Assembly (NCBI GenBank): GCA_002376845.1
Contig: DFOS01000021.1
Location: 564-42,513, forward strand
DNA length: 41,950 bases
DNA from: Bdellovibrionaceae bacterium UBA3535
GTDB lineage: Bacteria > Bdellovibrionota > Bdellovibrionia > Bdellovibrionales > UBA840
Direction: 5' to 3'
The position numbers and the translations under genes were made by a program. Shown in pieces: positions 8,213-16,152 of the stretch (position 1 is its first letter; every line of letters starts with the position of its first letter). A model generated the notes under the pieces. The model had not been told where the DNA came from and did no database searches. It saw only the letters and a program-made list of their open reading frames with translations.

Positions 8213-8787
8213 GGCGCAATATCTTTTACGTCAAAGCTTTGCGGGCTTCGCATGATTTCATAGCCTTGTTGTATGAGCCATGAAAGCAGGACGATCCCGA
8301 TTAAAGCCGCCATAAGTTTGATGACCTTCTCCTTAGGGAGGCGGTAATCTTCGATCATTCCCACGCTTAGTAAAAAGCCTGCCATCAAAAAGCCAAGGAC
8401 ATCGAGACTTGGAAAGATGGGTGAGGCAACACGTATCAACAGAAATGGCAGATTGGCCAGTACGACCAAATGATAAGTGCGGCGAATGGGGAAGCTTTGC
8501 TGAAAGAAAATCAAAATACCGTAGTGTACGATGAGGGCAAAAACAAAGCTCAGCCCGATGGCCACAATGGGAAATATAAAAATGCCCCAGAACAAATAAA
8601 CGTAGTGGCCATGAAGCAAACCATTGGCAATGCCGCTCATTAAAGCCACGATTCCTTGGATCAATAAGATGTCTAACCAGTCGCGTTTGGGCGCAAACTT
8701 AACTTGTTGGATGGGGTTGATATAAAACTTTGGTAAAAAATAAAAGATTCTTACCAAGCGGTCTTTTAAAGAATCTTCTTCTTGCAT
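8209..8787 (-). CDS. Polytopic membrane protein, possibly Yip1-domain type
   Basis: Function unknown. The 192-residue product has a soluble start of about 45 residues with FYINPIQQVKF, then about five hydrophobic segments (approximately 42-62, 66-92, 113-135, 138-150 and 158-178). The arrangement of a short cytosolic N-terminus followed by five tightly spaced helices resembles bacterial Yip1-family proteins, but I see no decisive motif. Its ATG overlaps the stop codon of the upstream barrel gene by one base (TAATG), so the two are translationally coupled and may belong to one envelope function. Confidence 0.6.
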   Translation of the reverse strand: MQEEDSLKDRLVRIFYFLPKFYINPIQQVKFAPKRDWLDILLIQGIVALMSGIANGLLHGHYVYLFWGIFIFPIVAIGLSFVFALIVHYGILIFFQQSFPIRRTYHLVVLANLPFLLIRVASPIFPSLDVLGFLMAGFLLSVGMIEDYRLPKEKVIKLMAALIGIVLLSWLIQQGYEIMRSPQSFDVKDIAP

Positions 8788-9419
8788 TAAAATCTAGTGT
8801 CCAGACGGACAGTAAGGTCAAAAACGTTCTTATCTATGGTGTCATCGATCATACTTGTTTTGAATGCAAGATCACCCACGAGCGCCATTCTTTCATTGAG
8901 GTTAAAGCCGAGACCTCCACCTAGAATTAGGGAGGGAGTGCTGTAATCCTTAGTTTCGCTACGTGTTTCCAGATTGGATTCTAAAAATCTAGTGCTCAAG
9001 CCAGTGGTAACGCGGTTGAACCAAACGCGAGACATGGGCGTTAGGCGGGTTATGCGCAATTCAAACTCGCGCAGTTTATAAGTGGCCTTGCTATCGCGCG
9101 TGCTATTAAAGTTGCGAATCGAGCCTTCCGCCAGCCAAAATGGCGACATAAGATTGATCGCACCTTTAATTTCAATGCCATTCATCGTTACCGTGTCCGA
9201 TGCGGTATTGCTCTTAGCGTTCAATATAGATTGGGTAAAGCCGGCTCCAACATGAAAGTATATGTCTTCATAATCTTTCATATATTCCTCTTCGGCAGGT
9301 CGTTCCGTTTTTAACTGATCCACTATATTGTCGTAGGAATAATAGTCATCGTAAGTAACTTCACTTTGCATGGCATGGGCAAAGACTGGACTGATTAAGA
9401 ATAAAATTATTGTTCTCAT
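8787..9419 (-). CDS. Exported outer-membrane beta-barrel protein of unknown function
   Basis: The 210-residue product has a short signal peptide (hydrophobic stretch 3-13, likely cleavage after FAHA at about 16). An acidic, tyrosine-rich segment follows (VTYDDYYSYDNIVDQL), then alternating amphipathic strands from about residue 50. It ends in a strand with terminal phenylalanine (VRLDTRF), the usual recognition signal for BAM-dependent insertion. Length suggests a small eight-stranded barrel. The segment FHVGAGFTQSILNAKS and the glycine-rich LILGGGLGFNLNERMALVGD look like opposing barrel strands. No specific family is recognised. The coupled downstream membrane protein gene suggests a joint envelope role. 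Confidence 0.7.
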   Translation of the reverse strand: MRTIILFLISPVFAHAMQSEVTYDDYYSYDNIVDQLKTERPAEEEYMKDYEDIYFHVGAGFTQSILNAKSNTASDTVTMNGIEIKGAINLMSPFWLAEGSIRNFNSTRDSKATYKLREFELRITRLTPMSRVWFNRVTTGLSTRFLESNLETRSETKDYSTPSLILGGGLGFNLNERMALVGDLAFKTSMIDDTIDKNVFDLTVRLDTRF

Positions 9420-9507
9420 ACGATTAGTATCCCAAATAAGGTCTTAAAAAGCTAGATGTCAAAATATTGGCTATTTCTTTTTTCTAAACCTAGAGTAAAA
9501 TACTTAT

Positions 9508-9921
9508 ATGAAGAAAGAAAAATGTTACTGTTCTTTTTGCAAAAATGAGCGCGTATATATCAAAAAAAAGCATATCCATTTCTTTGATGTCTTGTTCTGT
9601 GCTTTTGCGGCGACTTTGCTAAGTTTTATCTTTTGGCAAAAACTAGACCCAAGGCTAATGCTCCTATTTGTTTTGTTCTGTATTTTTGGCGAGGCAATGG
9701 TGCGAATCCGCTGGCGCTTGGCAATGATTTGTACCTATTGTGGCTTTGATCCCATCCTTTATTTAAGGGACCCCGACAAAATGAGTCGAAGGGTTTCGGA
9801 ATATATGGAAAAGAGAAGCAAGGCCCCCTCTTACGTCTTATCCAATAAGCTTTATGACAAAATTGCCCGAAAAAAAGTGCCTAAGAATCAGCAACAAGAA
9901 CAAAAGTCCGCAGAAACCTAA
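9508..9921 (+). CDS. Small membrane protein with split zinc-ribbon cysteines
   Basis: Unknown function. The 137-residue product has an N-terminal CYCSFC cluster (Cys7, 9 and 12), a basic stretch KKKHIHF, two hydrophobic segments at about 27-45 and 50-66, and a second pair CTYC (about Cys76 and 79) followed by a charged tail. The two cysteine clusters flank a membrane hairpin. If both face the cytosol they could together form one zinc ribbon. The C-terminus is lysine/glutamine-rich and probably disordered. No good Shine-Dalgarno precedes the ATG. It may be cotranscribed with the SH3-barrel gene 36 bases downstream. Confidence 0.65.
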   Translation: MKKEKCYCSFCKNERVYIKKKHIHFFDVLFCAFAATLLSFIFWQKLDPRLMLLFVLFCIFGEAMVRIRWRLAMICTYCGFDPILYLRDPDKMSRRVSEYMEKRSKAPSYVLSNKLYDKIARKKVPKNQQQEQKSAET

Positions 9922-9957
9922 CTTGCTTTTGGCTACGAAGCCTTCTATCATAAATTC

Positions 9958-10773
9958 ATGCGTTGGCTATTTCTTCTAAGTTTTTTCTTGTTTTCTGCTC
10001 CGTTGTTGGCTGCGCAAAACGCGGTGGTGGTTACCGAAGGTGCCATCGTTTACAAGGGCAACTCTTTTGACGCCCCAATCTTAGGTTATTTTTCAGCCGG
10101 AAAGAAAATTCGCATCTCCAATAAAGTTTATGGCGCATTCTATCGAGTTCGTTTCAAGCAAGGGGTTATCGGTTTTATTTCTGATATAGATGTGAAGGTG
10201 GAGGGGCAAGAGTTCCAGCCCGGTATTTATGATAAGCAAAAAGGCAGAAAAAGTCTTTCTCGCAATCGTCCTTACTTAGGGGGATCGTACTGGGGGCTGC
10301 AGTACGCCAGCATCGACTTTGCGGATACGGTAAATGGTGTAAGCAATTCCTCCGCAACGAGTTTTATTGGTGGGAATTTTAGTTTTCCCATGAGCTTTTT
10401 TGATGGATCTTTCACTTTGTCGATTTCTGGTTTGTATTCTCTCGAGACTCCGTCGCTTTACAAGCAACAGGCCGACAACGACCCTAGCGGTTTTGTCTTG
10501 TTGGGAGATGCGCAGCTTCTTTATGGGCTTTATTCCGCGATGCAAAGAAAGTTCAGCGTTTTTCTCGGCGCCGGCTTCACGGCCCACTATACCGATATTG
10601 ATTATATTCAGTCTTCGCAGCAGGTGAAAGTTTCCTCGGCCACTTTTGGCGGCGTATTTTCGCTCGGGGCGGCATACCGTTTCTCAAACTTTGTGGTGAA
10701 GTTTGAGCCCAAGTATTTTCTCGAGGAAGACTCCTACCTAGGTATGCACCTAAGTGGAATGATGGCATTTTAA
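9958..10773 (+). CDS. Exported SH3-like domain plus outer-membrane beta-barrel protein
   Basis: Function unknown. The 271-residue product has a signal peptide (residues 1-19, cleavage near LLAAQ). A bacterial SH3-like domain follows at about 22-82, with VVTEGAIVYKGNSFDAPILG, FSAGKKIRISNKV and YRVRFKQGVIGFISDIDV. After a short basic linker (KQKGRKSLSRNRPYLG) there are amphipathic strands from about 104 to the end, finishing MAF with terminal phenylalanine. The barrel half has about eight strands (for example WGLQYASIDFADTV and FLGAGFTAHYTDIDYIQ). This order would place an SH3 module in the periplasm, where such modules can bind peptidoglycan, on a barrel anchor. The start at 9958 is chosen for the signal peptide; no clear ribosome binding site is visible. 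Confidence 0.7.
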   Translation: MRWLFLLSFFLFSAPLLAAQNAVVVTEGAIVYKGNSFDAPILGYFSAGKKIRISNKVYGAFYRVRFKQGVIGFISDIDVKVEGQEFQPGIYDKQKGRKSLSRNRPYLGGSYWGLQYASIDFADTVNGVSNSSATSFIGGNFSFPMSFFDGSFTLSISGLYSLETPSLYKQQADNDPSGFVLLGDAQLLYGLYSAMQRKFSVFLGAGFTAHYTDIDYIQSSQQVKVSSATFGGVFSLGAAYRFSNFVVKFEPKYFLEEDSYLGMHLSGMMAF

Positions 10774-10980
10774 TTCATTTTTATTGGTTTGATAGATTAA
10801 TAAGCACAAAGTCTTTCCCGAATGGCTAGATAGAAAGTCCCCATCTTTTTAAGTGATGAAAAACACATGTTTTTTGCCTCCAGTAGCTAGCCGCACCGCT
10901 AAATCCAGTAAATGTAGCGGCACAAAAAGGGACGCTTTTTAGATTTGCCCCCTAGGCAATTCCTAACTAAGCTAGCAGCC
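10774..10980. other. Longest gene-free gap, upstream of mutL, with partial inverted repeats
   Basis: This 207-base gap holds no convincing gene. It contains CCGCTA and TAGCGG as an inverted repeat with a 13-base loop (near 10896-10923). A looser inverted pair has TCCC plus CTTTTT on the left (about 10831-10856) and AAAAAGGGAC on the right (about 10924-10941). The latter faintly resembles the MITE ends and might be a decayed copy. Promoters for mutL should be here, but I see no clear consensus. Confidence 0.4.
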
Positions 10981-12768
10981 ATGATCCAGGTACTAGCAGA
11001 AAATATCATTCAACAAATCGCAGCCGGAGAGGTTTTAGAAAGACCGGCCAATTTGGTAAAAGAATTGGTGGAAAATGCCATTGATGCTGATGCCTCACGT
11101 GTGGAAGTCCGAGTGGGGGCGGAGGCGCGCTCCTTTATTATCGAGGACAATGGTAGCGGCATGGAAAAGTCGGATTTGCCATTGGCGCTAACTCGACATG
11201 CCACAAGCAAAATTACCAGCGCCGCAGACCTATGGAATTTGGAAACCTTTGGTTTTCGCGGCGAAGCGCTTTCCTGCATTGCCGGAGTTTCCAGACTTAC
11301 TTTGCATTCTAAGTCGAACAAAGCCAAGTCGGCTTATCAAATTCAAGCTGATTTTTCCAAATTGTCGGAGGTACAAACTTCCAATTTGCAAGAGGGCACT
11401 CGCATTGAAATTGAGGATTTGTTTGATAATGTTCCTGCGCGTTTAAAGTTCTTAAAATCTGCTAGTGCAGAAATGATGCAAATTAAAAAAGTTATGAAAA
11501 CTTTTGCGCTAAGTTATCCGCAGGTGCATTTTCAATTGTTTCATGAAGGGAAAATGCTTTTTGATTTTGCTCCGCAGGAGAAGAAGCAGCATCGGGTGCG
11601 CAACATTCTGGAGTTAAAAGAAGCTTTTACCGCCTACTATGAAAAAGATGGCTGCAAAATTGAGGCAGTTTTTTCTTCGCCAAATGAAGTGCAGCGCAGC
11701 CCTAAAAATATTTGGCTTTTTGTACAGAACCGCTGGATACAGGATCGCTCTTTGATTGCGGCCATTCAATCTGCCTACGAATCTTTATTAATGCATGGGC
11801 AGTATCCCAATGTCGCTTTGTGGCTCTATTTGGATCCGCAAGAAGTGGATGTGAATGTGCATCCAACAAAAGCGCAGGTAAAGTTTCGGGAACCATCTCG
11901 TATTTTTCGTGCCGTTAGAGAGGCTTTGCGCACAGAATTGCTAAAAGCTCCGTGGCGCAAGCAAGCGGTGGAGCCTGCTGCCTCCATGCCGGAGGCAGTG
12001 GTGGCAGAGCCATCGACAAAGAGTTTTCCTAGTTTTGATTTTGAGGCCACACACTTTGCTACGAAAAAATGGCAAGATGAGGCGCCGACCGAAAGGTCTG
12101 CCGAAAATTTGCAAAGTGTTTTGCAGACATACAAAGAAAAATCCCAATCTACGCCCATTGTAAGAGATAATTGGGAGGTGCAGCCCTTTTGGTCGAATTT
12201 GCAAGTGCTAGGGCAAGCCAACTTAACCTATATTTTAGCGCAATCTGCGGAAGCGTTGTTTTTGGTGGACCAGCATGCAGCACATGAAAGAATTGCCTAC
12301 GAAAAATTGATGCAGTCCTGGCGGCAAGGAAAGGCAGAGAAACAGTCCTATTTGTTTCCTTATACCTTGGAGATGGAAGAAACTGCATTAAAGAAAATTC
12401 TGGGTATGCGTGAAGACTTAGAAAAGTTGGGTTTTGAATTTAGTGAGAATGCAAAGCAATTGGAGATTACTGCGGGACCTGCCTTGGTAAAGGACTCGGC
12501 CATTGGAGCCACATTAAGTGATATGGCAGACTCCCTCTTGGAGTCTGAAGACGGCACTCATATGGAGCAAAAAATTTCCCATATTTGTGCTACCATTGCA
12601 TGCCACTCGGTCATTCGTGCTGGCCAAGCTCTTTCCGTTCCAGAAATGCAGTCCCTGCTAGCGCAAATGGATGAATTTCCGCTTTCTACCTTTTGCCCCC
12701 ACGGTCGCCCTGTCTACATCGAGTATTCTTTCAAAAATTTAGATAAGTCCTTTGGTAGGATTGTTTGA
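10981..12768 (+). CDS. mutL: DNA mismatch repair protein MutL (endonuclease-type)
   Basis: MutL links MutS mismatch recognition to strand incision and removal. From the ATG at 10981 the product is 595 residues. The GHKL ATPase shows IAAGEVLERPANLVKELVEN, DNGSGM, TRHATSKI and GFRGEALSCI. DVNVHPTKAQVKFRE marks the end of the N-terminal domain, followed by a proline/serine-rich linker. The C-terminal domain carries the metal-binding nuclease motif DQHAAHERIAYE (from residue 430, fitting DQHA-x2-E-x4-E), ACHSVIRAGQAL and FCPHGRP (571-577). So this is the latent endonuclease type found in bacteria without MutH. A TTG at 10945 would add 12 unconserved residues; the ATG matches the family start. miaA overlaps its stop. 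Confidence 0.95.
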   Translation: MIQVLAENIIQQIAAGEVLERPANLVKELVENAIDADASRVEVRVGAEARSFIIEDNGSGMEKSDLPLALTRHATSKITSAADLWNLETFGFRGEALSCIAGVSRLTLHSKSNKAKSAYQIQADFSKLSEVQTSNLQEGTRIEIEDLFDNVPARLKFLKSASAEMMQIKKVMKTFALSYPQVHFQLFHEGKMLFDFAPQEKKQHRVRNILELKEAFTAYYEKDGCKIEAVFSSPNEVQRSPKNIWLFVQNRWIQDRSLIAAIQSAYESLLMHGQYPNVALWLYLDPQEVDVNVHPTKAQVKFREPSRIFRAVREALRTELLKAPWRKQAVEPAASMPEAVVAEPSTKSFPSFDFEATHFATKKWQDEAPTERSAENLQSVLQTYKEKSQSTPIVRDNWEVQPFWSNLQVLGQANLTYILAQSAEALFLVDQHAAHERIAYEKLMQSWRQGKAEKQSYLFPYTLEMEETALKKILGMREDLEKLGFEFSENAKQLEITAGPALVKDSAIGATLSDMADSLLESEDGTHMEQKISHICATIACHSVIRAGQALSVPEMQSLLAQMDEFPLSTFCPHGRPVYIEYSFKNLDKSFGRIV

Positions 12769-13661
12769 TGCATGTTCTGTTTTTAGTTGGCACAACGGCC
12801 AGTGGTAAGTCGCAAATGGCCATGCGTTTGGCCGAGAAATTTGCTGCAGAGATTGTAAATGCCGATAGCATTCAGGTCTACGAGGGATTGGACATTGGCT
12901 CGGCAAAACCAAGTGCAAAAGACTTTGAGGCAATTCCCCATCATTTGTATTCGCATGTGCCAAAAGGCAAGGTATACACTGCCGGTGATTATGAAAAAGA
13001 GGCCCTTCGCGTTCTAGAAAATATAAAGGCACCACTTGCCATAGTTGTGGGGGGCAGCGGTTTTTATTTGCAAGCCTTAGAAAAAGGGATGTTTGATGCT
13101 GCCAAGCCGAGTCCTGAAATCAAACAGAAAATGGAAGAGCGCATGCAAGAGGAAGGAGCCGAAAAACTGTATCACGAATTGATGGATCAGGATCCGGCCT
13201 ATGCCAAGCGGATTTCCATACATGATAGCTACCGAATTTTGCGTGCCCATGAACTATTGCTGCAAAATAAAATGCCCAGTGATTTAAAGCAGGATTTTCA
13301 AGTGCGCGAATTTCCTTATCCATATTTAAAAATTGGCATGGATGTACCGAAAGAGATATTAAGGCAGCGAGTAGCTCAACGAACAGAAAAAATGTTAGCC
13401 GAAGGTTTGATAGAGGAGACTAGATCCTTGATTGACTTGGGTTTTGAGGAGTGGCCGGCGTTAAATAGTGTGGGCTATAGGGAAGTTAAAGAGTATTTGC
13501 GAGGAGAGCTTGTCAAAGAAGACTTACCAGAGAAAATAACGACAAAAACCATGCAGCTGGCAAAAAAGCAGCGCACTTGGTTTCGCCGTGACGTAAATAT
13601 CAATTGGTTGCAAAAGTATGAAGATGCAGAAGAACTGTTGCAGTATTTTTTGAAGAGGTAA
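12768..13661 (+). CDS. miaA: tRNA dimethylallyltransferase
   Basis: Transfers a dimethylallyl group to N6 of A37 in tRNAs reading UNN codons, the first step toward ms2i6A. The product is 297 residues from the ATG at 12768, which overlaps the mutL TGA (TGATG). The P-loop GTTASGKS is near residue 8-15. The family signature DSIQVYEGLDIGSAKPS, HHLYSHV, VGGSGFYLQAL and the C-terminal LNSVGYREV and KKQRTWFRRD are all present. The mutL-miaA adjacency is common in bacteria and is reproduced here. The one-base gap to the next gene suggests a three-gene transcript. Confidence 0.95.
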   Translation: MHVLFLVGTTASGKSQMAMRLAEKFAAEIVNADSIQVYEGLDIGSAKPSAKDFEAIPHHLYSHVPKGKVYTAGDYEKEALRVLENIKAPLAIVVGGSGFYLQALEKGMFDAAKPSPEIKQKMEERMQEEGAEKLYHELMDQDPAYAKRISIHDSYRILRAHELLLQNKMPSDLKQDFQVREFPYPYLKIGMDVPKEILRQRVAQRTEKMLAEGLIEETRSLIDLGFEEWPALNSVGYREVKEYLRGELVKEDLPEKITTKTMQLAKKQRTWFRRDVNINWLQKYEDAEELLQYFLKR

Positions 13662-13662
13662 A

Positions 13663-14517
13663 ATGATCGAAGAAGTTTTGGTGATAGGTGGTACGCATGG
13701 CAATGAGATGGTGGGTGTTTTTCTTGCAGACTACTTAAAGAAAAATCCCTACAAGGCCGAAAGTTTTACCGTTCGCAGCTTGATTGCCAATGAGGAGGCC
13801 GCAAGACTAAAAAAGCGTTATATCGATTTTGATTTGAATCGCGCGGTTCGTGCCGAGGAGGCCCGGGGCAGCCATGAAGAGCGGGTGGTGGAGCGCTTGC
13901 AAAAGCAGATCCACAAACCAGAAAAAACTCTCATCATTGATTTGCACACGACCACGGCCAATATGGGTGTTACCTATATACTAACCAGGTCGGATCCCTT
14001 AACCAAGGAATTGATTTTTCGAGCACAGCGAGGACAGGCGGGGGAGTTTGTCTTAGAAACCAAAGAGCTAGATGATAAGACGCATTTTGTGAATACAATG
14101 GCGGATCATGGTTTCATGATTGAGGTGGGGCCAGTGCCGCAAAACTATCTTTGCACCAAGAGCATTGAGAAGACTTGGTATACTTTGCTTCGCATTTTTG
14201 ACTTGCTAGATAAAAAGAACCAGGGCCTCTTACCAAGTCTTAAAGGGAATTTTAATTATTTTAAAGAGCTTTCCTTTCTGGATTTTCCAAGGGATGCGGC
14301 TGGTGAAATACAGGCCTTGTTGCACCCCAATTTAATTGGTCGTGACTATCAATTGATCAAAGAGGATGAGCCGGTCTTTTATCAATTGCCTGATGAGCCG
14401 ATATACGAGAAGGCAGCTAGTGGCTATTACGCCACTTTTATCAACGAGGCTGCCTACTACGAAAAAAATATGGCGATGATGCTATGTGAACGACGAGTTT
14501 TGTCGGAAGAGTTTTAG
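13663..14517 (+). CDS. Aspartoacylase-family zinc hydrolase (AspA/ASPA-like)
   Basis: Probably cleaves N-acyl amino acids such as N-acetyl-aspartate or N-acyl aromatic amino acids. The 284-residue product begins with the zinc-binding GGTHGNEMVGV (His and Glu of HxxE near residues 11-14). It then shows FDLNRAV, IDLHTTTANMG with the third zinc ligand histidine, and MIEVGPVPQ carrying the expected catalytic glutamate. A smaller C-terminal beta domain includes DEPVFYQLPDEPIYEKA. These elements match the AstE/AspA branch of M14-like enzymes. The acyl chain or amino acid used cannot be told. It follows miaA after one base and overlaps the convergent htrA stop by four bases. Confidence 0.88.
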   Translation: MIEEVLVIGGTHGNEMVGVFLADYLKKNPYKAESFTVRSLIANEEAARLKKRYIDFDLNRAVRAEEARGSHEERVVERLQKQIHKPEKTLIIDLHTTTANMGVTYILTRSDPLTKELIFRAQRGQAGEFVLETKELDDKTHFVNTMADHGFMIEVGPVPQNYLCTKSIEKTWYTLLRIFDLLDKKNQGLLPSLKGNFNYFKELSFLDFPRDAAGEIQALLHPNLIGRDYQLIKEDEPVFYQLPDEPIYEKAASGYYATFINEAAYYEKNMAMMLCERRVLSEEF

Positions 14518-15869
14518 CTCTCAATAAAAACGGCAACTCGGTATTCGCCTCGCTGCACTCGCATCAAATTGTTGCCCTTGTTCAATAGTTTTTTTACATC
14601 GCTCGAGCTTCGCACCCTTTTTCGATTGATATCGAGAATCAAATCGCCCTCGCTTAAACCGGCATTAAAAGCAGGGGAGCCGCGGCTTACTGCCGTTATG
14701 ACAACCCCCTTATCTGTGGGGAGTTGGTAGTGCCGAGCAAGCTCTTTATTCAAATTGGTGTAAGTAAAACCAATTTCGTAGGGGGCGTCTGTGCCCTCAG
14801 TATTTGGTTTTGAGCTAGTTGTGCCGCCAGCAAATTTGGAAAATTCCTCATCCGGCAGGCGAGTTTTTACTTTTAGGCTACGCTTTTTGCCGCCTCGCCA
14901 GATTTTTACCTTTACCGTGGAGCCGATTTTTTGCTTGGCCACGGCATTGGACAAAGATGCCGAGGAATCGATTTCCGTGTCGCCATATTCCAATATGACA
15001 TCGTAGGGTTTTAAGCCGGCTTCGGCCGCCGGGCTATTGGGCGCAACATCACCAATGACCACGCCCTTGGGTTCTTTGAGCCCTAAATAATTTGCCATGC
15101 GTGGGTCTACGGGAGAATAGGTGACTCCCAAGTATCCACGGATTACCTTACCCTTGGATTTTAGATCCGGCAGAATTTGTTTTACGCCATCGATGGGCAC
15201 AGCAAAGCCCAGGCCTTGGGCTCCTAGGATGATAAAGGTATTTACGCCCACTACTTCGCCATCCAAATTCACCAACGGGCCACCGGAGTTGCCGGGGTTG
15301 ATGCTCGCATCGGTTTGAATAAACGGAAAAATCCCTAACTCATCCACATCTCGCCCCTTGGCGGAGACGATCCCTTTGGTAATGGAGTGGGCAAAGCCCA
15401 AGGGGTTGCCAAATGCTGCGACCCATTCTCCTACCTGCAGTTTTTCACTTGAGCCTAACTTTAAGTAAGGCAGTTTTTTAGGGGCATTGATTTTTATAAG
15501 TGCGATGTCGGTCTTGGGATCTTTTCCAACCAGTTTTGCTTGATATTTTTTTTCGCTATCCACCAATTGCACTTCAATTTCATCAGCTTGGTCTACCACA
15601 TGGTTGTTGGTAATGATCAAACCATCTGCATCAATTAAGAAACCAGAGCCTAGGGATTGCAGCGGTTGTTGGTTGGGGCGCATGCCATAAAAACGCTCCA
15701 AGAACTCTAACATGGGATCACCGCTTCTACCCAACTGCGGCATCTGCTTGGTGGATATGTTCACAATGGCTGGATTCACCTTTTTTGCTAGGGATACAAA
15801 GTCCGGATCCGCGGCAGATAAAGGTAGACTTAAACAGGCGATGGTAAAAAAGCAAAATATGGCGCGCAT
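14514..15869 (-). CDS. HtrA/DegP-family periplasmic serine protease
   Basis: Degrades or refolds damaged envelope proteins. The 451-residue product has a signal peptide (1-19, LPLSAAD). A trypsin-like domain has the catalytic triad His90 (TNNHVV), Asp121 (KTDIALI) and Ser195 (GNSGGPL). Two PDZ domains follow, at about 245-335 (GYLGVTYSPVDP, GLKPYDVILEYGDTEI) and about 365-450 (DKGVVITAVSRGSPAFNAGL). The Q-rich loop between about 45 and 72 matches DegP/DegQ/DegS LA-loop variation. Two PDZs and a cleavable signal fit DegP/DegQ rather than DegS. It is the last gene of an operon with DUF1844 and a degenerate HtpX-like gene, suggesting envelope quality control. Confidence 0.93.
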   Translation of the reverse strand: MRAIFCFFTIACLSLPLSAADPDFVSLAKKVNPAIVNISTKQMPQLGRSGDPMLEFLERFYGMRPNQQPLQSLGSGFLIDADGLIITNNHVVDQADEIEVQLVDSEKKYQAKLVGKDPKTDIALIKINAPKKLPYLKLGSSEKLQVGEWVAAFGNPLGFAHSITKGIVSAKGRDVDELGIFPFIQTDASINPGNSGGPLVNLDGEVVGVNTFIILGAQGLGFAVPIDGVKQILPDLKSKGKVIRGYLGVTYSPVDPRMANYLGLKEPKGVVIGDVAPNSPAAEAGLKPYDVILEYGDTEIDSSASLSNAVAKQKIGSTVKVKIWRGGKKRSLKVKTRLPDEEFSKFAGGTTSSKPNTEGTDAPYEIGFTYTNLNKELARHYQLPTDKGVVITAVSRGSPAFNAGLSEGDLILDINRKRVRSSSDVKKLLNKGNNLMRVQRGEYRVAVFIES

Positions 15870-15877
15870 ATGACCTC

Positions 15878-16141
15878 CTAATTTTTTTTCATGGAAACAT
15901 ATTGCATTTGTAAGTCGCTAATGATCTTGGTAATCAAGTCGGCCTCATCTTTGCTGGTATTGTTTTGCGTTTTCTCTTCCAAAACTCGCAGCAGGTCGAT
16001 ATTGAACTTGGCCATTTCTAGATTCTGCTCGGTTTTTCCCGAGGACGGGTTGGGGGCCATTCCCAAATTCATTGCCGCTGTTGAGGCAATGGACAATACC
16101 AAGGTGGACAAGTTGGCTTCCATTGGGTTTTCTGTTGTCAT
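15878..16141 (-). CDS. DUF1844 family protein
   Basis: Function unknown. The 87-residue product matches the DUF1844 pattern: LSTLVLSIASTAAMNLGMAP, then NLEMAKFNIDLLRVLEEKT with a conserved Asn/Asp helix, and a terminal IISDLQMQYVSM helix. It is soluble and helical apart from a moderately hydrophobic first helix. DUF1844 genes are often found singly or next to translation or envelope genes. Here it lies eight bases upstream of htrA and 11 bases downstream of an HtpX-like gene, so the three are probably cotranscribed. The ATG at 16141 has GGAG a few bases upstream. Confidence 0.85.
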   Translation of the reverse strand: MTTENPMEANLSTLVLSIASTAAMNLGMAPNPSSGKTEQNLEMAKFNIDLLRVLEEKTQNNTSKDEADLITKIISDLQMQYVSMKKN

Positions 16142-16152
16142 ATTTACTCCTT

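Noticed and set aside
10945..10980. TTG start giving MutL 12 extra residues
   Set aside because: The extra residues are not part of the MutL family start, while the ATG at 10981 gives the conserved N-terminus.
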